Made by a program: the position numbers and the translations under genes
DNA from: [Clostridium] clostridioforme AGR2157
GTDB lineage: Bacteria; Bacillota; Clostridia; Lachnospirales; Lachnospiraceae
Direction: 5' to 3'
DNA length: 64,000 nucleotides
Assembly: GCF_000424325.1 (NCBI RefSeq)
Contig: NZ_AUJR01000004.1
Coordinates: 1-64,000 of the forward strand
Notes under the pieces: model-generated
What the model was told of the DNA's origin: nothing
The model's input: the letters and a program-made list of their open reading frames with translations, nothing else
The model's database searches: none
Shown: piece after piece, positions 1-9,158 of the stretch
Numbering within the stretch: the stretch's first letter is position 1
Layout: the number at the start of each line of letters is the position of its first letter

Positions 1-1
1 G

Positions 2-85
2 GATGTCACTGTATGTCCATGCTGCGGCGGGGCCATGTCCTATGAAGTATGTACTGAATGGACCCCAAAAAGAAGCAGCGCCTGA
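2..85 (+). pseudogene. C-terminal end of an IS91-family transposase (cut by window edge)
   Basis: The reading frame that enters at base 2 ends at a TGA at 83-85. It carries a CPCCGG zinc-knuckle-like motif followed by a short basic tail, as at the end of IS91-type transposases. The rest lies outside the window, so I cannot say whether this copy is whole. Its position, just ahead of another IS91-type transposase start at 360, suggests two related elements in tandem. Confidence 0.5.
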
Positions 86-359
86 TCCCAAAGCAACCGG
101 ATATGGGACATAAGATTTGGGGGTAAGGGGGAAGTATGCCTTAAACCAGTGATATCCTCTTGAGTTCCTGTCGAAAAGCATCCAGCAGAGCTGTCAGACA
201 GGTGAAAGCCGGAGCATTGAATCCCCATACCGGACGCGACTTTGTTCAATTCGGAAAAACCGAAAGTGTGCTGAATAAGGGGGCAGAAAAGATTGCCCTC
301 TTATTCAACCCACCTCCGGTTCTTTCCTTAGAAATTATGACAAGCTTGTCATAAAAGAT
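86..359. other. Gap between two IS91-like transposase pieces
   Basis: No convincing gene lies here; the 64-codon frame at 160-354 has no ribosome binding site and no recognisable content. The stretch should hold the right (origin) end of the first element and the left (terminus) end of the second. A perfect 16-base palindrome, ATGACAAGCTTGTCAT, lies at 338-353 just before the second transposase start and may be part of an element end. That last point is inference. Confidence 0.4.
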
Positions 360-1241
360 ATGTGCACCTCGCCTCTAACGGCACAGTTCATGCCGTCAGC
401 CCCCTTGACCGGATGGGAGGTGGCACCCTTGGGTGATCTCAATGTCCAGAAAATCTGGCAGTTTTCATATGGCAGTTACTGTGATTCCGGACAGCCCCAG
501 TCGGATGTCCAGCGCAAGGCTTCCCTTGCCATCCTGAACTGCAAATCCGGAAGGCTCGGCGTCAATGTCTCCATCTGCCCTGACTGCGGGCATATGGAGT
601 TCCACAACTGTTCCTGCCGCAACCGTAACTGCCCCAACTGCCAGGCTGTGCAAAAAGAGCTCTGGGTGGACAAACGCCGGGCCGAGGTGATCGATGCTCC
701 CTACTTCCATGTGGTATTCACACTGCCGCATGAACTCAATCCCCTCATTTACTGCAACCAGGAGCGCCTTTATGGGCTCCTCCACAAATGCTGTGCGCAG
801 ACGCTCTTGGAATTGTCCGCTGATAAAAAGTACCTTGGCGCAACACCCGGGATCATCCAGATCCTTCATACCTGGAACCAGGAGATCGTTTACCATGTGC
901 ATATGCACTGTATTATCTCCGGCGGCGGCCTTACCCCTGACCATAAGATACGGAAGGCAAAAGACCGTTTTTTCATACCGGTAAAGGTACTCCGTGACAA
1001 GTTCAAAGGGAAATATCTTGCCTGCCTGGATTCGCTTTATAAAAACGGCAGACTGAACGTTTCCTCTTCCTGTGAAAAACTCCGCAATTCTTATGAATGG
1101 TCTGCGTTCCGCGATGCCCTTTATGAGAAGGACTGGTGTCCATACATAAAAGAAACCTTCAACGGGTTCGGCGCGATTAAAAACATCGTAAAGCTTGCGG
1201 ATGCCACCAGCTTGCCAGCGTCGTTGGTGACAGTTACCTGA
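360..1241 (+). pseudogene. IS91-family (HUH) transposase, 3' truncated
   Basis: The first 265 or so residues read as a normal IS91-type rolling-circle transposase. An N-terminal zinc-binding region has the motifs CPDCGH and CSCRNRNCPNC, and the HUH motif HVHMHCIISGGG lies near residue 180. The family match stops after KETFNGFG (about base 1170). The catalytic tyrosine region that should follow is missing, replaced by 20 or so residues read from the reverse complement of the neighbouring thioesterase gene. The protein should therefore be inactive. The junction records an insertion followed by a deletion, or a one-ended event. Confidence 0.75.
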
Positions 1242-1561
1242 TTGACCACGGTTTTCCGGCCCTTGTGTATGGCGTTGGATTCTATATAGATGGTTCCGGT
1301 ATTAACCCCTCTTAAGAAATTGATGCTGCTGCATTCCGTGACATTGGCGGTCTCGTAGGCGTAAGTAGACATTCCTGCCGCCGTGTCGCAGAGGGAGAAT
1401 AAAAAACCGCCGTGAACATTTCCGTAAAGATTTAAGGCTTCCTGAGTAATTTCCACGGAGAGCTTCGCGTGGCCCGGAGAGACCTCAAGGAGCTTAGCGT
1501 TTTCTATGCCTCCGATCGGATGAATATGTCTTAGAATGCCGTCCATTATCTCTGATCTCAT
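1121..1561 (-). CDS. PaaI-type hotdog-fold thioesterase, C-terminus replaced
   Basis: This 146-residue protein has the hotdog acyl-CoA thioesterase pattern, including GNVHGGFLFSLCDTAAG at about residues 47-63, where the Asn/His and the following helix form the active site. Members of this family hydrolyse small or aromatic acyl-CoAs in the cytoplasm. The start has a good ribosome binding site (GAAGGAGG). Normal similarity ends near FTMFL; the last 15-20 residues are read out of the truncated IS91 transposase, so the original C-terminus is lost. The core fold may still form. It is divergent from the acyl-CoA dehydrogenase at 1765, which suggests it once served the same pathway by releasing CoA. 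Confidence 0.75.
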   Translation of the reverse strand: MRSEIMDGILRHIHPIGGIENAKLLEVSPGHAKLSVEITQEALNLYGNVHGGFLFSLCDTAAGMSTYAYETANVTECSSINFLRGVNTGTIYIESNAIHKGRKTVVNQVTVTNDAGKLVASASFTMFLIAPNPLKVSFMYGHQSFS

Positions 1562-1675
1562 GTATGCATACCTCCTTCAGGCTATACTATATCATTACAA
1601 TAATCCATTTACAACGGGATAAAGGAATTATAGGTTTTAACTATCAATTAACGGAGTTATCGCGGACAGAGCCGA

Positions 1676-1705
1676 TTGGATGTTTCCTTCGCAACAGGCT
1701 ATAAT
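1676..1705 (+). promoter_or_regulatory. Candidate promoter for the acyl-CoA cluster
   Basis: A TTGGAT box (1676-1681) is followed after 18 bases by TATAAT (1700-1705), about 60 bases ahead of the first gene. A short inverted repeat ATAG-N7-CTAT lies upstream around 1630-1645 and could be a LysR-type site, since a LysR gene closes the cluster. The promoter rests on consensus match only. Confidence 0.45.
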
Positions 1706-1764
1706 AGATTTATCAAGATTGTTAAAAAAATATTTAACAAGAATAAATAAGGAGGATATAACAA

Positions 1765-2949
1765 ATGAGCAAGTTATCAAATGAGGAATTCCAGGCGTAT
1801 TTAAAGCAGATCCGTGAGCTGGCAGAGGGTCCCCTTGAGGAAATCCAGAAGGAAGTGGAAGTAACCAATAAGTTTCCTCAGGAGTTCTACGACCTGGCAA
1901 TCGAGAACGATTTATACCGTTGTTCCCTTCCAGAGGAGTACGGCGGATACGGATTGAATGAGCTGGAGATTTTACAGGTTCAGGAAGAGTTCTCCAGAGG
2001 ACCGGGCGGAATGAGAATGCATCTTCACTATGCGATGGATTTAAACTGGAGAATTCTGGAGGATTACGGCAGTGAAGAAGTAAAGGCAGAATATATGCCT
2101 AAGTTCCAGAACAAGGAAGTATTTACCTGTTTTGCTCTGACAGAGGCGACCGGCGGTACCGGCGCTGACTTACATACTATGGCAGTGAAAGACGGCGATT
2201 CTTACGTATTAAACGGCGAGAAGACACTGATTTCCCATACCGACTGCTGCGAATTCGCTTACGTAATTGCAGTAACCAATCCGGAATCTGATAAGAATGA
2301 CAGACTGTCTGCATTCTTCGTACCGTTAGACACTCCCGGATTTGAAGTTATCAACATGCCTCATATGATGGGATGCCGGGGAGCCGGCCATGGCGAGCTG
2401 AAATTCACAGACTGCCGCATCGACAAGAAATACCTTCTGGGCAAAGAGGGACAGGGACTGGAAATTGCAATGCACTCCTTATCCGTATCCCGTGCCCATA
2501 TTGCTGCCAGCAACCTGGGAATGGCACAGAGAATGCTGGAACTGTCCTTACAGTATGCCGCTGACCGCGTAACCTTCGGAAAGCCAATCGGAACCCGTCA
2601 GGCGATCCGCTGCAAGATTGCCGATATGTCCATGATGGTACACGCTCTCCGCTGCATGGTTTACGATTTTGCAAAATCTTATATGGAGAATCCAACCGGC
2701 GAATATATCGAAGAAAAAGCTGCTATGTGTAAGCTGTACAGCATCGATACAACCAGAAGAGTCAGCGATGAAATGCTGGAGATCTTCGGCGGTGTCGGAT
2801 ACTTTGAAGACTGCAAGTACGGCCCGGTTGAGCGTCTCTACCGTGACTGCCGCGCCATGTGGTTAGAGGAAGGCGCTCCGACCGTACAGAGAATCACAAT
2901 TTCCAGAAATACCATTAAACACGGCGCTCATATCGAATACGTTGTCTAA
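1765..2949 (+). CDS. Acyl-CoA dehydrogenase (CaiA-like)
   Basis: This 394-residue protein has full family length and the three acyl-CoA dehydrogenase domains. The FAD/substrate motif LTEATGGTGADLHT lies at about residues 126-139, and the C-terminal helical domain carries RVTFGKPIG and EIFGGVGYFED. The family oxidises acyl-CoA to enoyl-CoA, or reduces it when coupled to a low-potential donor, passing electrons to ETF. A strong AAGGAGG sits 9 bases before the start. It opens a run of same-strand genes (CoA-transferase, second dehydrogenase, etfBA, ligase). The grouping resembles caiA of carnitine reduction in layout, but there is no caiD or betaine carrier, so the substrate is unknown. Confidence 0.85.
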   Translation: MSKLSNEEFQAYLKQIRELAEGPLEEIQKEVEVTNKFPQEFYDLAIENDLYRCSLPEEYGGYGLNELEILQVQEEFSRGPGGMRMHLHYAMDLNWRILEDYGSEEVKAEYMPKFQNKEVFTCFALTEATGGTGADLHTMAVKDGDSYVLNGEKTLISHTDCCEFAYVIAVTNPESDKNDRLSAFFVPLDTPGFEVINMPHMMGCRGAGHGELKFTDCRIDKKYLLGKEGQGLEIAMHSLSVSRAHIAASNLGMAQRMLELSLQYAADRVTFGKPIGTRQAIRCKIADMSMMVHALRCMVYDFAKSYMENPTGEYIEEKAAMCKLYSIDTTRRVSDEMLEIFGGVGYFEDCKYGPVERLYRDCRAMWLEEGAPTVQRITISRNTIKHGAHIEYVV

Positions 2950-3064
2950 ACCGTATTAATAGGTGTTCCGGGCAACCCGCTTTGAAAACGAAGATATCTG
3001 ACACAAAAGGGTCATCAGGTTCACACTCCGGACCTGTCGGCCCTTTTCCATATATGGAGGGAAA

Positions 3065-4294
3065 ATGATGAAACCATTAGAAGGCGTAAAAGTAGTGGAT
3101 TTAACCACGTATCTGGCGGCTCCTACCACGGTTCGCGTACTTGGCGAATGGGGAGCCGACTGTATCAAGATCGAATCTCATAAAGGAGATCCTGCCAGGA
3201 CTCAGGGCGCCGTGTTCAACATGCCGTTTACCGACGACGAGAACCTGGCTTTTGATGTGGCAAACTTAAATAAGAAATTTATCACTCTGAACCTGAAGAC
3301 GGAAAAAGGTCTGGAGATTTGTTATAAGCTTCTGGAGGAAGCGGACGTATTTGTGACCAACACGAGAACGAAATCCTTAGTGAAGCTGGGACTGGACTAC
3401 GATACCTTAAAGGAGAAGTTCCCGAAACTGATTTTCGCCCAGGTCCTGGGATACGGTGAAAAGGGACCGGAAAAGGATACAGCGGGCTTCGACGTGACCT
3501 GTTACATGGCGAGAGGCGGCGTGTTCGGAACCACGGTAAACCGCGGCGACGCCCCCATGATTCCTACCAACGGTTTTGGAGATTTCCAGGTTGCCATGTC
3601 TCTGGCATCCGGCATCTGCGCGGCCCTGTACCGCAGGGAGAAAACCGGCGAGGGAGACAAGGTTACCATCGGACTGCATCACGCGGCTGTCTATGCGCTG
3701 AGCACAGGCCTGATCTCCGCACAGTATGGAAATCAGTACCCTAAGAGCAGAAAAGAAGTTTCCAATCCATTTAACAATGTATTCCGCACCAGAGACAACA
3801 AATGGGTCTGCATCTGCTGTCCGGAATATGACCGCGACTATGAGAAGATGTTCACACTCCTTGGCTGTCCGGAAATGCTGGAAAAAGAGCAGTACCGTCA
3901 CTGCGCGGATGTCAACAACAACCATCTGAATAAAGACGTGACCGATGTGCTGGATGGCGCCATTGCGAAGATCGACAGAGATGACTTGATGAAGATGTTA
4001 AAGGAAAATGATATGCCGTGTGAAGCCGCGTATGAGCCGCTCGATATCTATGAGGATGAGCAGGCGTGGGCCAACGATGTGCTGACAAAGATTCCTTATC
4101 CGTCAGGCGGAAAGATCATGCCGACCAACCCGGTAGGCTTCGCATCTCTGGGAAAGCCGGACTATGTGATCGGAGGAATGCAGGGCGCGCATACGGTGGA
4201 GATTATGAAGCATCTGGGATACAGTGATGAGCAGATTGAAGAGATCATTGCCTCCAAAGCCGCAGAAGGCGCAACAGGACTGAAACCTCTGTAA
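3065..4294 (+). CDS. Class III CoA-transferase (CaiB/FldA/HadA-like)
   Basis: This is a 409-residue formyl-CoA transferase/CaiB-family enzyme. The N-terminal MKPLEGVKVVDLTTYLAAPT and GADCIKIESHKGDPAR are typical. The stretch around NLNKKFITLNLKTEKG and GYGEKGPEKDTAGFD closely follows my memory of the phenyllactate and 2-hydroxyisocaproate CoA-transferases (FldA, HadA). The family aspartate nucleophile should lie near residue 170; I did not fix it exactly. The enzyme moves CoA from an acyl-CoA product to the incoming acid, saving ATP. With two dehydrogenases and ETF it suggests reduction of an unsaturated or hydroxy acid. No 2-hydroxyacyl-CoA dehydratase genes are nearby, which argues against a full Stickland reductive branch here. 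Confidence 0.85.
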   Translation: MMKPLEGVKVVDLTTYLAAPTTVRVLGEWGADCIKIESHKGDPARTQGAVFNMPFTDDENLAFDVANLNKKFITLNLKTEKGLEICYKLLEEADVFVTNTRTKSLVKLGLDYDTLKEKFPKLIFAQVLGYGEKGPEKDTAGFDVTCYMARGGVFGTTVNRGDAPMIPTNGFGDFQVAMSLASGICAALYRREKTGEGDKVTIGLHHAAVYALSTGLISAQYGNQYPKSRKEVSNPFNNVFRTRDNKWVCICCPEYDRDYEKMFTLLGCPEMLEKEQYRHCADVNNNHLNKDVTDVLDGAIAKIDRDDLMKMLKENDMPCEAAYEPLDIYEDEQAWANDVLTKIPYPSGGKIMPTNPVGFASLGKPDYVIGGMQGAHTVEIMKHLGYSDEQIEEIIASKAAEGATGLKPL

Positions 4295-4333
4295 TGAAAA
4301 ACGAACAACCAGAAAGGGGAACGTGAAAATATC

Positions 4334-5476
4334 ATGAGCTTACTTTACACCGAAGAACAGAAAGCGCTGCTTGCTCTGGTAAGGGAGATGGCAGAAAATG
4401 AAATAAAACCTCATGTAAAGGACGCGGACGAGAAAGGGGAGTGTCCGAGAGAGCTGTTTAAATGGGGATTTGATATGGGACTTCACATGCTGGAGATCCC
4501 GGAGGAATACGGCGGAACCGGTTTGAGCTATGAGACCACCGCCATGATTTTTGAGGAGCTGGCGAAGGTGGACGCGGGTTACGCCATCACCTTCGTAACC
4601 ACGTTTGTGGCGCTTAGAAATGTAATCCTTGCAGGAACGAAGGAGCAGGGACAGTATTTTGCAGATAAGATTGCCCCCGGCCGGTTTGCCGGATTTGCCC
4701 TGACGGAGCCCAATGCCGGTTCCGACCCCGCGGCTATGCGCGCCACGGCGGTGAAGGACGGGGATGAATATATTTTAAATGGAACCAAGACCTTTATCAC
4801 CAACGGCGCCCTGGCGGATGTCTTCGTGGGATTCTTTAAGACGGATCCGGCGGGGGGACACAGAGGCATATCTGCTTTCATCATTGATGCGGATGCGAAG
4901 GGCGTTACTGTGGGAGCCCATGAGAACAAGATGGGTCTCAGGCTTTCCAACACCACGGATTTGATTTTCGATAATGTCCGTGTGAAGGCTTCTTCTATGG
5001 TAGGACCTGAGGGCTCCGGGTTCAAGCTGGCTTTAAACGCTCTGAACTTATCCAGAGCCTTTGTGGCCACGTTGGCTGTGGGGATCATGCAGCGGGCGCT
5101 GGATGAATCTGTTAAGTATGCGAAGGAAAGAAAACAGTTTAATACTCCTATTATTAAATACCAGATGGTACAGCAGATGCTGGCCGATATGGCAATTAAG
5201 ATTGAAGCATCCCGATGCCTCGTCAATAACACCATGCGGATGATGGATCAGGGAATCATGGTGCAGAAGGAAGGCTCTATCTGTAAGACGTTTGTGTCCG
5301 ACTGCGCGCAGGAGGTCACCTCCAATGCAGTCCAGATATTTGGCGGATACGGCTACAGCAAAGAGTATCCGGTGGAAAAACTTATGAGAGACTGTAAAGT
5401 GTTCCAGATATTTGAGGGAGCCAACCAGATCCAGAGAATGACGATTGCTAACGTATTAAATAAGGAATATAAGTAA
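4334..5476 (+). CDS. Acyl-CoA dehydrogenase, short-chain type
   Basis: This 380-residue protein is a second, more canonical acyl-CoA dehydrogenase of the butyryl-CoA type. It has FALTEPNAGSDPAAMRATAV at about residues 121-140, the RKQFNTPI signature, and QIFGGYGYSKEYPVEKLMRD with the catalytic base region near EGANQIQRM at the end. It is followed 28 bases later by etfB and then etfA, the arrangement seen for dehydrogenases that take part in flavin-based electron bifurcation. Genes for crotonase, hydroxybutyryl-CoA dehydrogenase and thiolase are absent, so this is not a butyrate operon. Confidence 0.88.
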   Translation: MSLLYTEEQKALLALVREMAENEIKPHVKDADEKGECPRELFKWGFDMGLHMLEIPEEYGGTGLSYETTAMIFEELAKVDAGYAITFVTTFVALRNVILAGTKEQGQYFADKIAPGRFAGFALTEPNAGSDPAAMRATAVKDGDEYILNGTKTFITNGALADVFVGFFKTDPAGGHRGISAFIIDADAKGVTVGAHENKMGLRLSNTTDLIFDNVRVKASSMVGPEGSGFKLALNALNLSRAFVATLAVGIMQRALDESVKYAKERKQFNTPIIKYQMVQQMLADMAIKIEASRCLVNNTMRMMDQGIMVQKEGSICKTFVSDCAQEVTSNAVQIFGGYGYSKEYPVEKLMRDCKVFQIFEGANQIQRMTIANVLNKEYK

Positions 5477-5504
5477 AACGCGTTCGTGACGAGGAGGAAT
5501 GAAG

Positions 5505-6293
5505 ATGAATATAGTTGTTTGTATAAAACAGGTTCCGGATACCACTGAGATCAAGATCGATCCGGTGAAAAATACGCTGATTCGTACCGGCGTGCCGAGT
5601 ATCATGAACCCTTTTGATAAAAATGCGCTGGAAACCGGTCTTCAGTTGAAGGACCGTTACGGCGGAAAAGTGACCGTGATTTCCATGGGACCGCCTCAGG
5701 CGAAGGCGGTGCTCCGGGAAGCGCTGGCTATGGGAGCGGATGAGGCGTATCTGGTTACCGACCGCGCTTTTGGCGGTTCCGATACGTATGCTACCAGTTA
5801 TATTCTGTCTCAGGCGATTAAGAAGCTGGGCGGGTTCGATGTAATCCTGGGCGGCAAACAGGCCATCGACGGAGATACGGGACAGACGGCTCCCAGCATT
5901 GCAGAGCATCTGGGGGCAGTCAGGCTGACGTATATTCTCAATATGGAAATCGAGGGCGGCAAGGTGGTCGCCAGACGCCAGGTGGAAGAGGGCGTGGAGG
6001 TCATTGAGGCCAGCCTTCCGGTGCTGTGTACCGCGACTAAGGAGAGCAACAAACCCCGATACGCTACCATTAAAGGAGTGCTTAATTCCTTAAAAGCAGA
6101 GATCGGAGAGATCACTCTGGCGAGCCTGCCGGATTCCGATACCACCAAGATGGGCTTAAAGGGCTCCCCGACAAAGGTAAAAGCAACCTTTACGCCAAAG
6201 AGAAATGCAAACTGCATGAACATTGAAGGCAATAGCCCGGCGGAGACCGCAGGGACCCTGATTGACAGGCTGACAGAGGCAAAAGTACTTTAA
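5505..6293 (+). CDS. etfB: Electron transfer flavoprotein beta subunit
   Basis: This 262-residue protein starts MNIVVCIKQVPDTTEI, the standard EtfB/FixA opening, and carries DGDTGQTAPSIAEHLG with the AMP/FAD-binding loop. The ATG at 5505 is preferred over that at 5499 because the AGGAGG at 5492-5497 would overlap the earlier start. It pairs with EtfA to carry electrons to or from the two acyl-CoA dehydrogenases. Whether the pair bifurcates, reducing ferredoxin with NADH as donor, cannot be settled by eye. Confidence 0.92.
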   Translation: MNIVVCIKQVPDTTEIKIDPVKNTLIRTGVPSIMNPFDKNALETGLQLKDRYGGKVTVISMGPPQAKAVLREALAMGADEAYLVTDRAFGGSDTYATSYILSQAIKKLGGFDVILGGKQAIDGDTGQTAPSIAEHLGAVRLTYILNMEIEGGKVVARRQVEEGVEVIEASLPVLCTATKESNKPRYATIKGVLNSLKAEIGEITLASLPDSDTTKMGLKGSPTKVKATFTPKRNANCMNIEGNSPAETAGTLIDRLTEAKVL

Positions 6294-6318
6294 GGACGGC
6301 AAAAGGAGGTCGCGAGAG

Positions 6319-7329
6319 ATGAGTTTTGATACATGTAAGGACGTATGGGTATTTATCGAATGCTTCCAGGGTCAGCCCAAAAGCGTGGGCCTTGAGCTGC
6401 TTGGCCAGGGACGAAAGCTGGCGGACGGCTTAAAGCAGAAGTTATGCGCCGTGGTCATCGCAAAGGATGTGGATGAGGCGGTGAAAGAGGCCGGAGAGTA
6501 CGGCGCGGATAAGATATATGTGGTAAAGGGAGACGAATACGAGAATTACTCCGCTGACGCTTATGGAAATGTATTCTTGAAGCTCTGCGAAAAGTATGAT
6601 CCCAATACGATTCTGGTGGGAGCAACCGTAAACGGCAGGGATTTGGGCTCTAAGATTGCAGTCAGCCTGCGTACGGGGCTGACCGCGGACTGTACGGCGC
6701 TGAGCGTCGATGAGGAGAGCGGAAATGTGGTCTGGGAACGGCCTGCATTTGGCGGAAATCTTTACGCACAGATCCTGTGCAGCGAGACAAGGCCGCAGAT
6801 GGGAACCTGCAGACCTGGCGCGTTTAAGAAGCCGGAAAGGATTCCGGATAACAAGCCGGAGATCATCATGGAATCAATCCACACGCCGGAAAGCGAGATC
6901 AGGACTAAGGTAATTGATTTCATTAAAGCGTGTGAGGACAACGATATTCCGCTTCAGGACGCGGAGGTGATCGTATCCGGTGGCCGCGGCATGAAGAACG
7001 GAGAGAATTTCAAAGTCTTAAAGGAACTGGCAGACGTACTTGGCGGAACGGTCGGCTGCTCCAGAGCGGCGGTTGACTCCGGCTGGATGCCGCAGTCCAA
7101 ACAGGTTGGGCAGACGGGAACCACGGTAACTCCGAAGATCTACTTCGCCTGCGCCATCTCCGGCGCTGTCCAGCATGTGGCGGGCATGAGCGGCTCCGGG
7201 ACCATTGTGGCAATTAATAAGGACGATACGGCGCCGATCTTTGAGGTGGCGGATTACGGCATCGTAGGCGACGTGTTTGAGATTGTTCCGGCTCTTGTGA
7301 AGGAGTTAAAGGCAAGGCAGCAGGGATGA
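6319..7329 (+). CDS. etfA: Electron transfer flavoprotein alpha subunit
   Basis: This is a 336-residue EtfA/FixB. The C-terminal FAD-binding domain is clear: [34 protein letters not shown] and [16 protein letters not shown], then [23 protein letters not shown]. There is no extra N-terminal ferredoxin domain. An AAAGGAGG lies 9 bases upstream. It forms a heterodimer with the preceding EtfB in the cytoplasm. Confidence 0.93.
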   Translation: MSFDTCKDVWVFIECFQGQPKSVGLELLGQGRKLADGLKQKLCAVVIAKDVDEAVKEAGEYGADKIYVVKGDEYENYSADAYGNVFLKLCEKYDPNTILVGATVNGRDLGSKIAVSLRTGLTADCTALSVDEESGNVVWERPAFGGNLYAQILCSETRPQMGTCRPGAFKKPERIPDNKPEIIMESIHTPESEIRTKVIDFIKACEDNDIPLQDAEVIVSGGRGMKNGENFKVLKELADVLGGTVGCSRAAVDSGWMPQSKQVGQTGTTVTPKIYFACAISGAVQHVAGMSGSGTIVAINKDDTAPIFEVADYGIVGDVFEIVPALVKELKARQQG

Positions 7330-7420
7330 TGAAAGTTTTTACAGGGCATAACCGCAGTACATGCGCTGAAGGCAGGCGTGGTCCGGCAGGATGCGCGCAA
7401 AAAGGTATAGGAGACGGGGC

Positions 7421-9151
7421 ATGATTGATGAGATGAAGATCAATGCCATCCAGCGGGAAAAGTATCTTTCCAAAGGTTACTGGAAGGATATCACGCTGCT
7501 GGACTGTTGGAAAGAATCCGTGAAGAAGTATTCCGAACGGGAATATGTGGTGGATGACAGGGGGAATCGGTATACCTACCGGCAGATGGATGAGGCCGCG
7601 TCGAAAGTGGCGGCCTTTCTCCGGAAGCAGGGTGTTTTGCCGGGAGACGCGGTATCGTTCCAGCTCCCCATCTGGAGCGAGTTCGTGGTGGTGACTATCG
7701 CCTGCTTTATGACCGGGGCCGTAGCCCATCCCATCGCCATGTCCTATGAGGAAAAGGAACTGATACGGAGCATGAATTTAACGGAGTCAAAGGTTTACTT
7801 CGGACCCTCCTTTTTTCATAAGACGGATTATGCGAGCCGGATTCTGGCTGTGAGAGAACGCATTCCGTCGCTGTCCTGCGTCGTCATCGTGGGCGGTGAA
7901 AAGCCGGAGGCCGGCGGGGTATTGGCGTTTGAGGAAATTCTGGACCGATGGGATGCGGAGACTGGGCGGACGGATACGGAACATGCGGAGACGGACCAGA
8001 GGGAAACAGACCAGACAGAAACAGACCAGAGGGAAACAGATCAGACGGAAACAGACCGGACGGAGACAGAGAGCGGGCGGACAGGAGAGGATCTGGCGCT
8101 GATTCTCTGCACCTCAGGGACGACCAGCGGGACGAAGGGAGTACTGCTTACCCACAATAATATCCGTTACAGCGAGGAGGTATTTACCAGGGAACTGGGA
8201 CTGACCTGTGAGGACATCATGTTTATGCCCGCGCCGTTAAACCACGCAACGGGCTTCCATCACGGGCTGATAACCCCCATGCTGATCGGGGCGAAGGTGG
8301 TGCTTCAGCAGAAGTACCGCTGCCGGGAGGCCATTGATCTGATGAACCGGGAGCGGTGCACCTTCTCCATGGGCGCTACGCCATTTATCTATGACATTCT
8401 CCGGGAACTGGAGAACGGCGGCGGGGAACTGCCGTTTCTGAAGCTTTACCTCTGTGGCGGCGCTCCGGTGCCGGGATATATGGTACAGAAGGCGTGGAGC
8501 TTCGGAATCCTGCTCTGTGAGGTCTACGGCTCGACGGAAAGCGTCCCCCACGTGTTTGTACGGCCCGATGAGGCGCTGGAATTAAACGGGACCACTTCCG
8601 GACGTCCGATGGAAGGCGTTGAAATCCGCGTCGTGGACGACGAGGGAAACGACGTGCCGCCGGGAGTACCGGGAGAAGAGCTTTCCAGAGGTCCCAATGT
8701 GTTTGTGGGATATTTAAAGGATAAGAAGATTACGGATGGCGCGCTGGATGACGACGGGTGGTTTCACAGCGGGGATCTGTGCGTAAGGGATGAAGCGGGC
8801 AATATTCACATTATTGGACGAAAGAAAGATATGATCGTCCGCGGCGGAGAGAATTTGAATTCCAACGAGATTAATGACTGGCTGGAAGGCTGCCCGGGAA
8901 TGGGCGACCATACGGTGATCGGAATGCCGGATGACCGGCTGGGCGAGAGAATCTGCGCCTTTGCCGTGCCGCTGCTGGGATTTGAACATCTGAAGCTGGA
9001 GGACGCGACCGGCTGGCTCTGCCAGAACGGAGTCCCGAAACGGTTTTGGCCGGAGAGGCTGGAGCTGATCGACCGTATTCCCCACACGGGCAGCGGAAAG
9101 GTGAAAAAGTATCTGTTAAAAGAGGAACTGGAAAAAAGAATGAAGGGTTGA
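7421..9151 (+). CDS. Acyl-CoA synthetase, FadK/CaiC-like, with ETDQ repeat
   Basis: This AMP-forming ligase of 576 residues activates a carboxylic acid to acyl-CoA at the cost of ATP. The P-loop LCTSGTTSGTKG, the A5-type motif VYGSTESVPH and the C-terminal GWFHSGD, GRKKDMIVRGGEN and TGSGKVKK motifs are all present, so it should be active. The overall pattern is close to E. coli FadK. Directly before the P-loop lies an acidic low-complexity segment built from ETDQ/RETDQ units (about residues 190-217), absent from relatives I know. The start at 7421 is chosen for its AGGAGA site; an upstream ATG at 7391 lacks one. It offers a second, ATP-driven route into the pathway beside the CoA-transferase. 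Confidence 0.85.
   Translation: MIDEMKINAIQREKYLSKGYWKDITLLDCWKESVKKYSEREYVVDDRGNRYTYRQMDEAASKVAAFLRKQGVLPGDAVSFQLPIWSEFVVVTIACFMTGAVAHPIAMSYEEKELIRSMNLTESKVYFGPSFFHKTDYASRILAVRERIPSLSCVVIVGGEKPEAGGVLAFEEILDRWDAETGRTDTEHAETDQRETDQTETDQRETDQTETDRTETESGRTGEDLALILCTSGTTSGTKGVLLTHNNIRYSEEVFTRELGLTCEDIMFMPAPLNHATGFHHGLITPMLIGAKVVLQQKYRCREAIDLMNRERCTFSMGATPFIYDILRELENGGGELPFLKLYLCGGAPVPGYMVQKAWSFGILLCEVYGSTESVPHVFVRPDEALELNGTTSGRPMEGVEIRVVDDEGNDVPPGVPGEELSRGPNVFVGYLKDKKITDGALDDDGWFHSGDLCVRDEAGNIHIIGRKKDMIVRGGENLNSNEINDWLEGCPGMGDHTVIGMPDDRLGERICAFAVPLLGFEHLKLEDATGWLCQNGVPKRFWPERLELIDRIPHTGSGKVKKYLLKEELEKRMKG
7988..8070 (+). repeat. 12-base tandem repeat inside the acyl-CoA ligase gene
   Basis: About seven imperfect 12-base units of the type GAAACAGACCAG run in frame through the ligase gene. 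They encode ETDQ-like tetrapeptides. Because the unit is a multiple of three, copy-number change would lengthen or shorten a linker without a frameshift. Confidence 0.8.
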
Positions 9152-9158
9152 TATCGCA

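Noticed and set aside
160-354. 64-codon frame before the IS91 transposase
   Set aside because: No ribosome binding site or known motif; it lies where element ends are expected.
465-944. Long minus-strand frame inside the IS91 transposase
   Set aside because: It is antisense to a recognisable transposase and has no family features or ribosome binding site.
4334-7329. Butyryl-CoA (butyrate) operon
   Set aside because: A Bcd-like gene with etfBA is present, but thiolase, hydroxybutyryl-CoA dehydrogenase, crotonase and a butyrate-forming transferase are not.
1765-9151. Carnitine (cai) or gamma-butyrobetaine (gbu) operon
   Set aside because: The gene order recalls caiA-caiB-caiC-fixAB, but there is no BCCT betaine carrier and no CaiD hydratase, and the permease is GntP-like.
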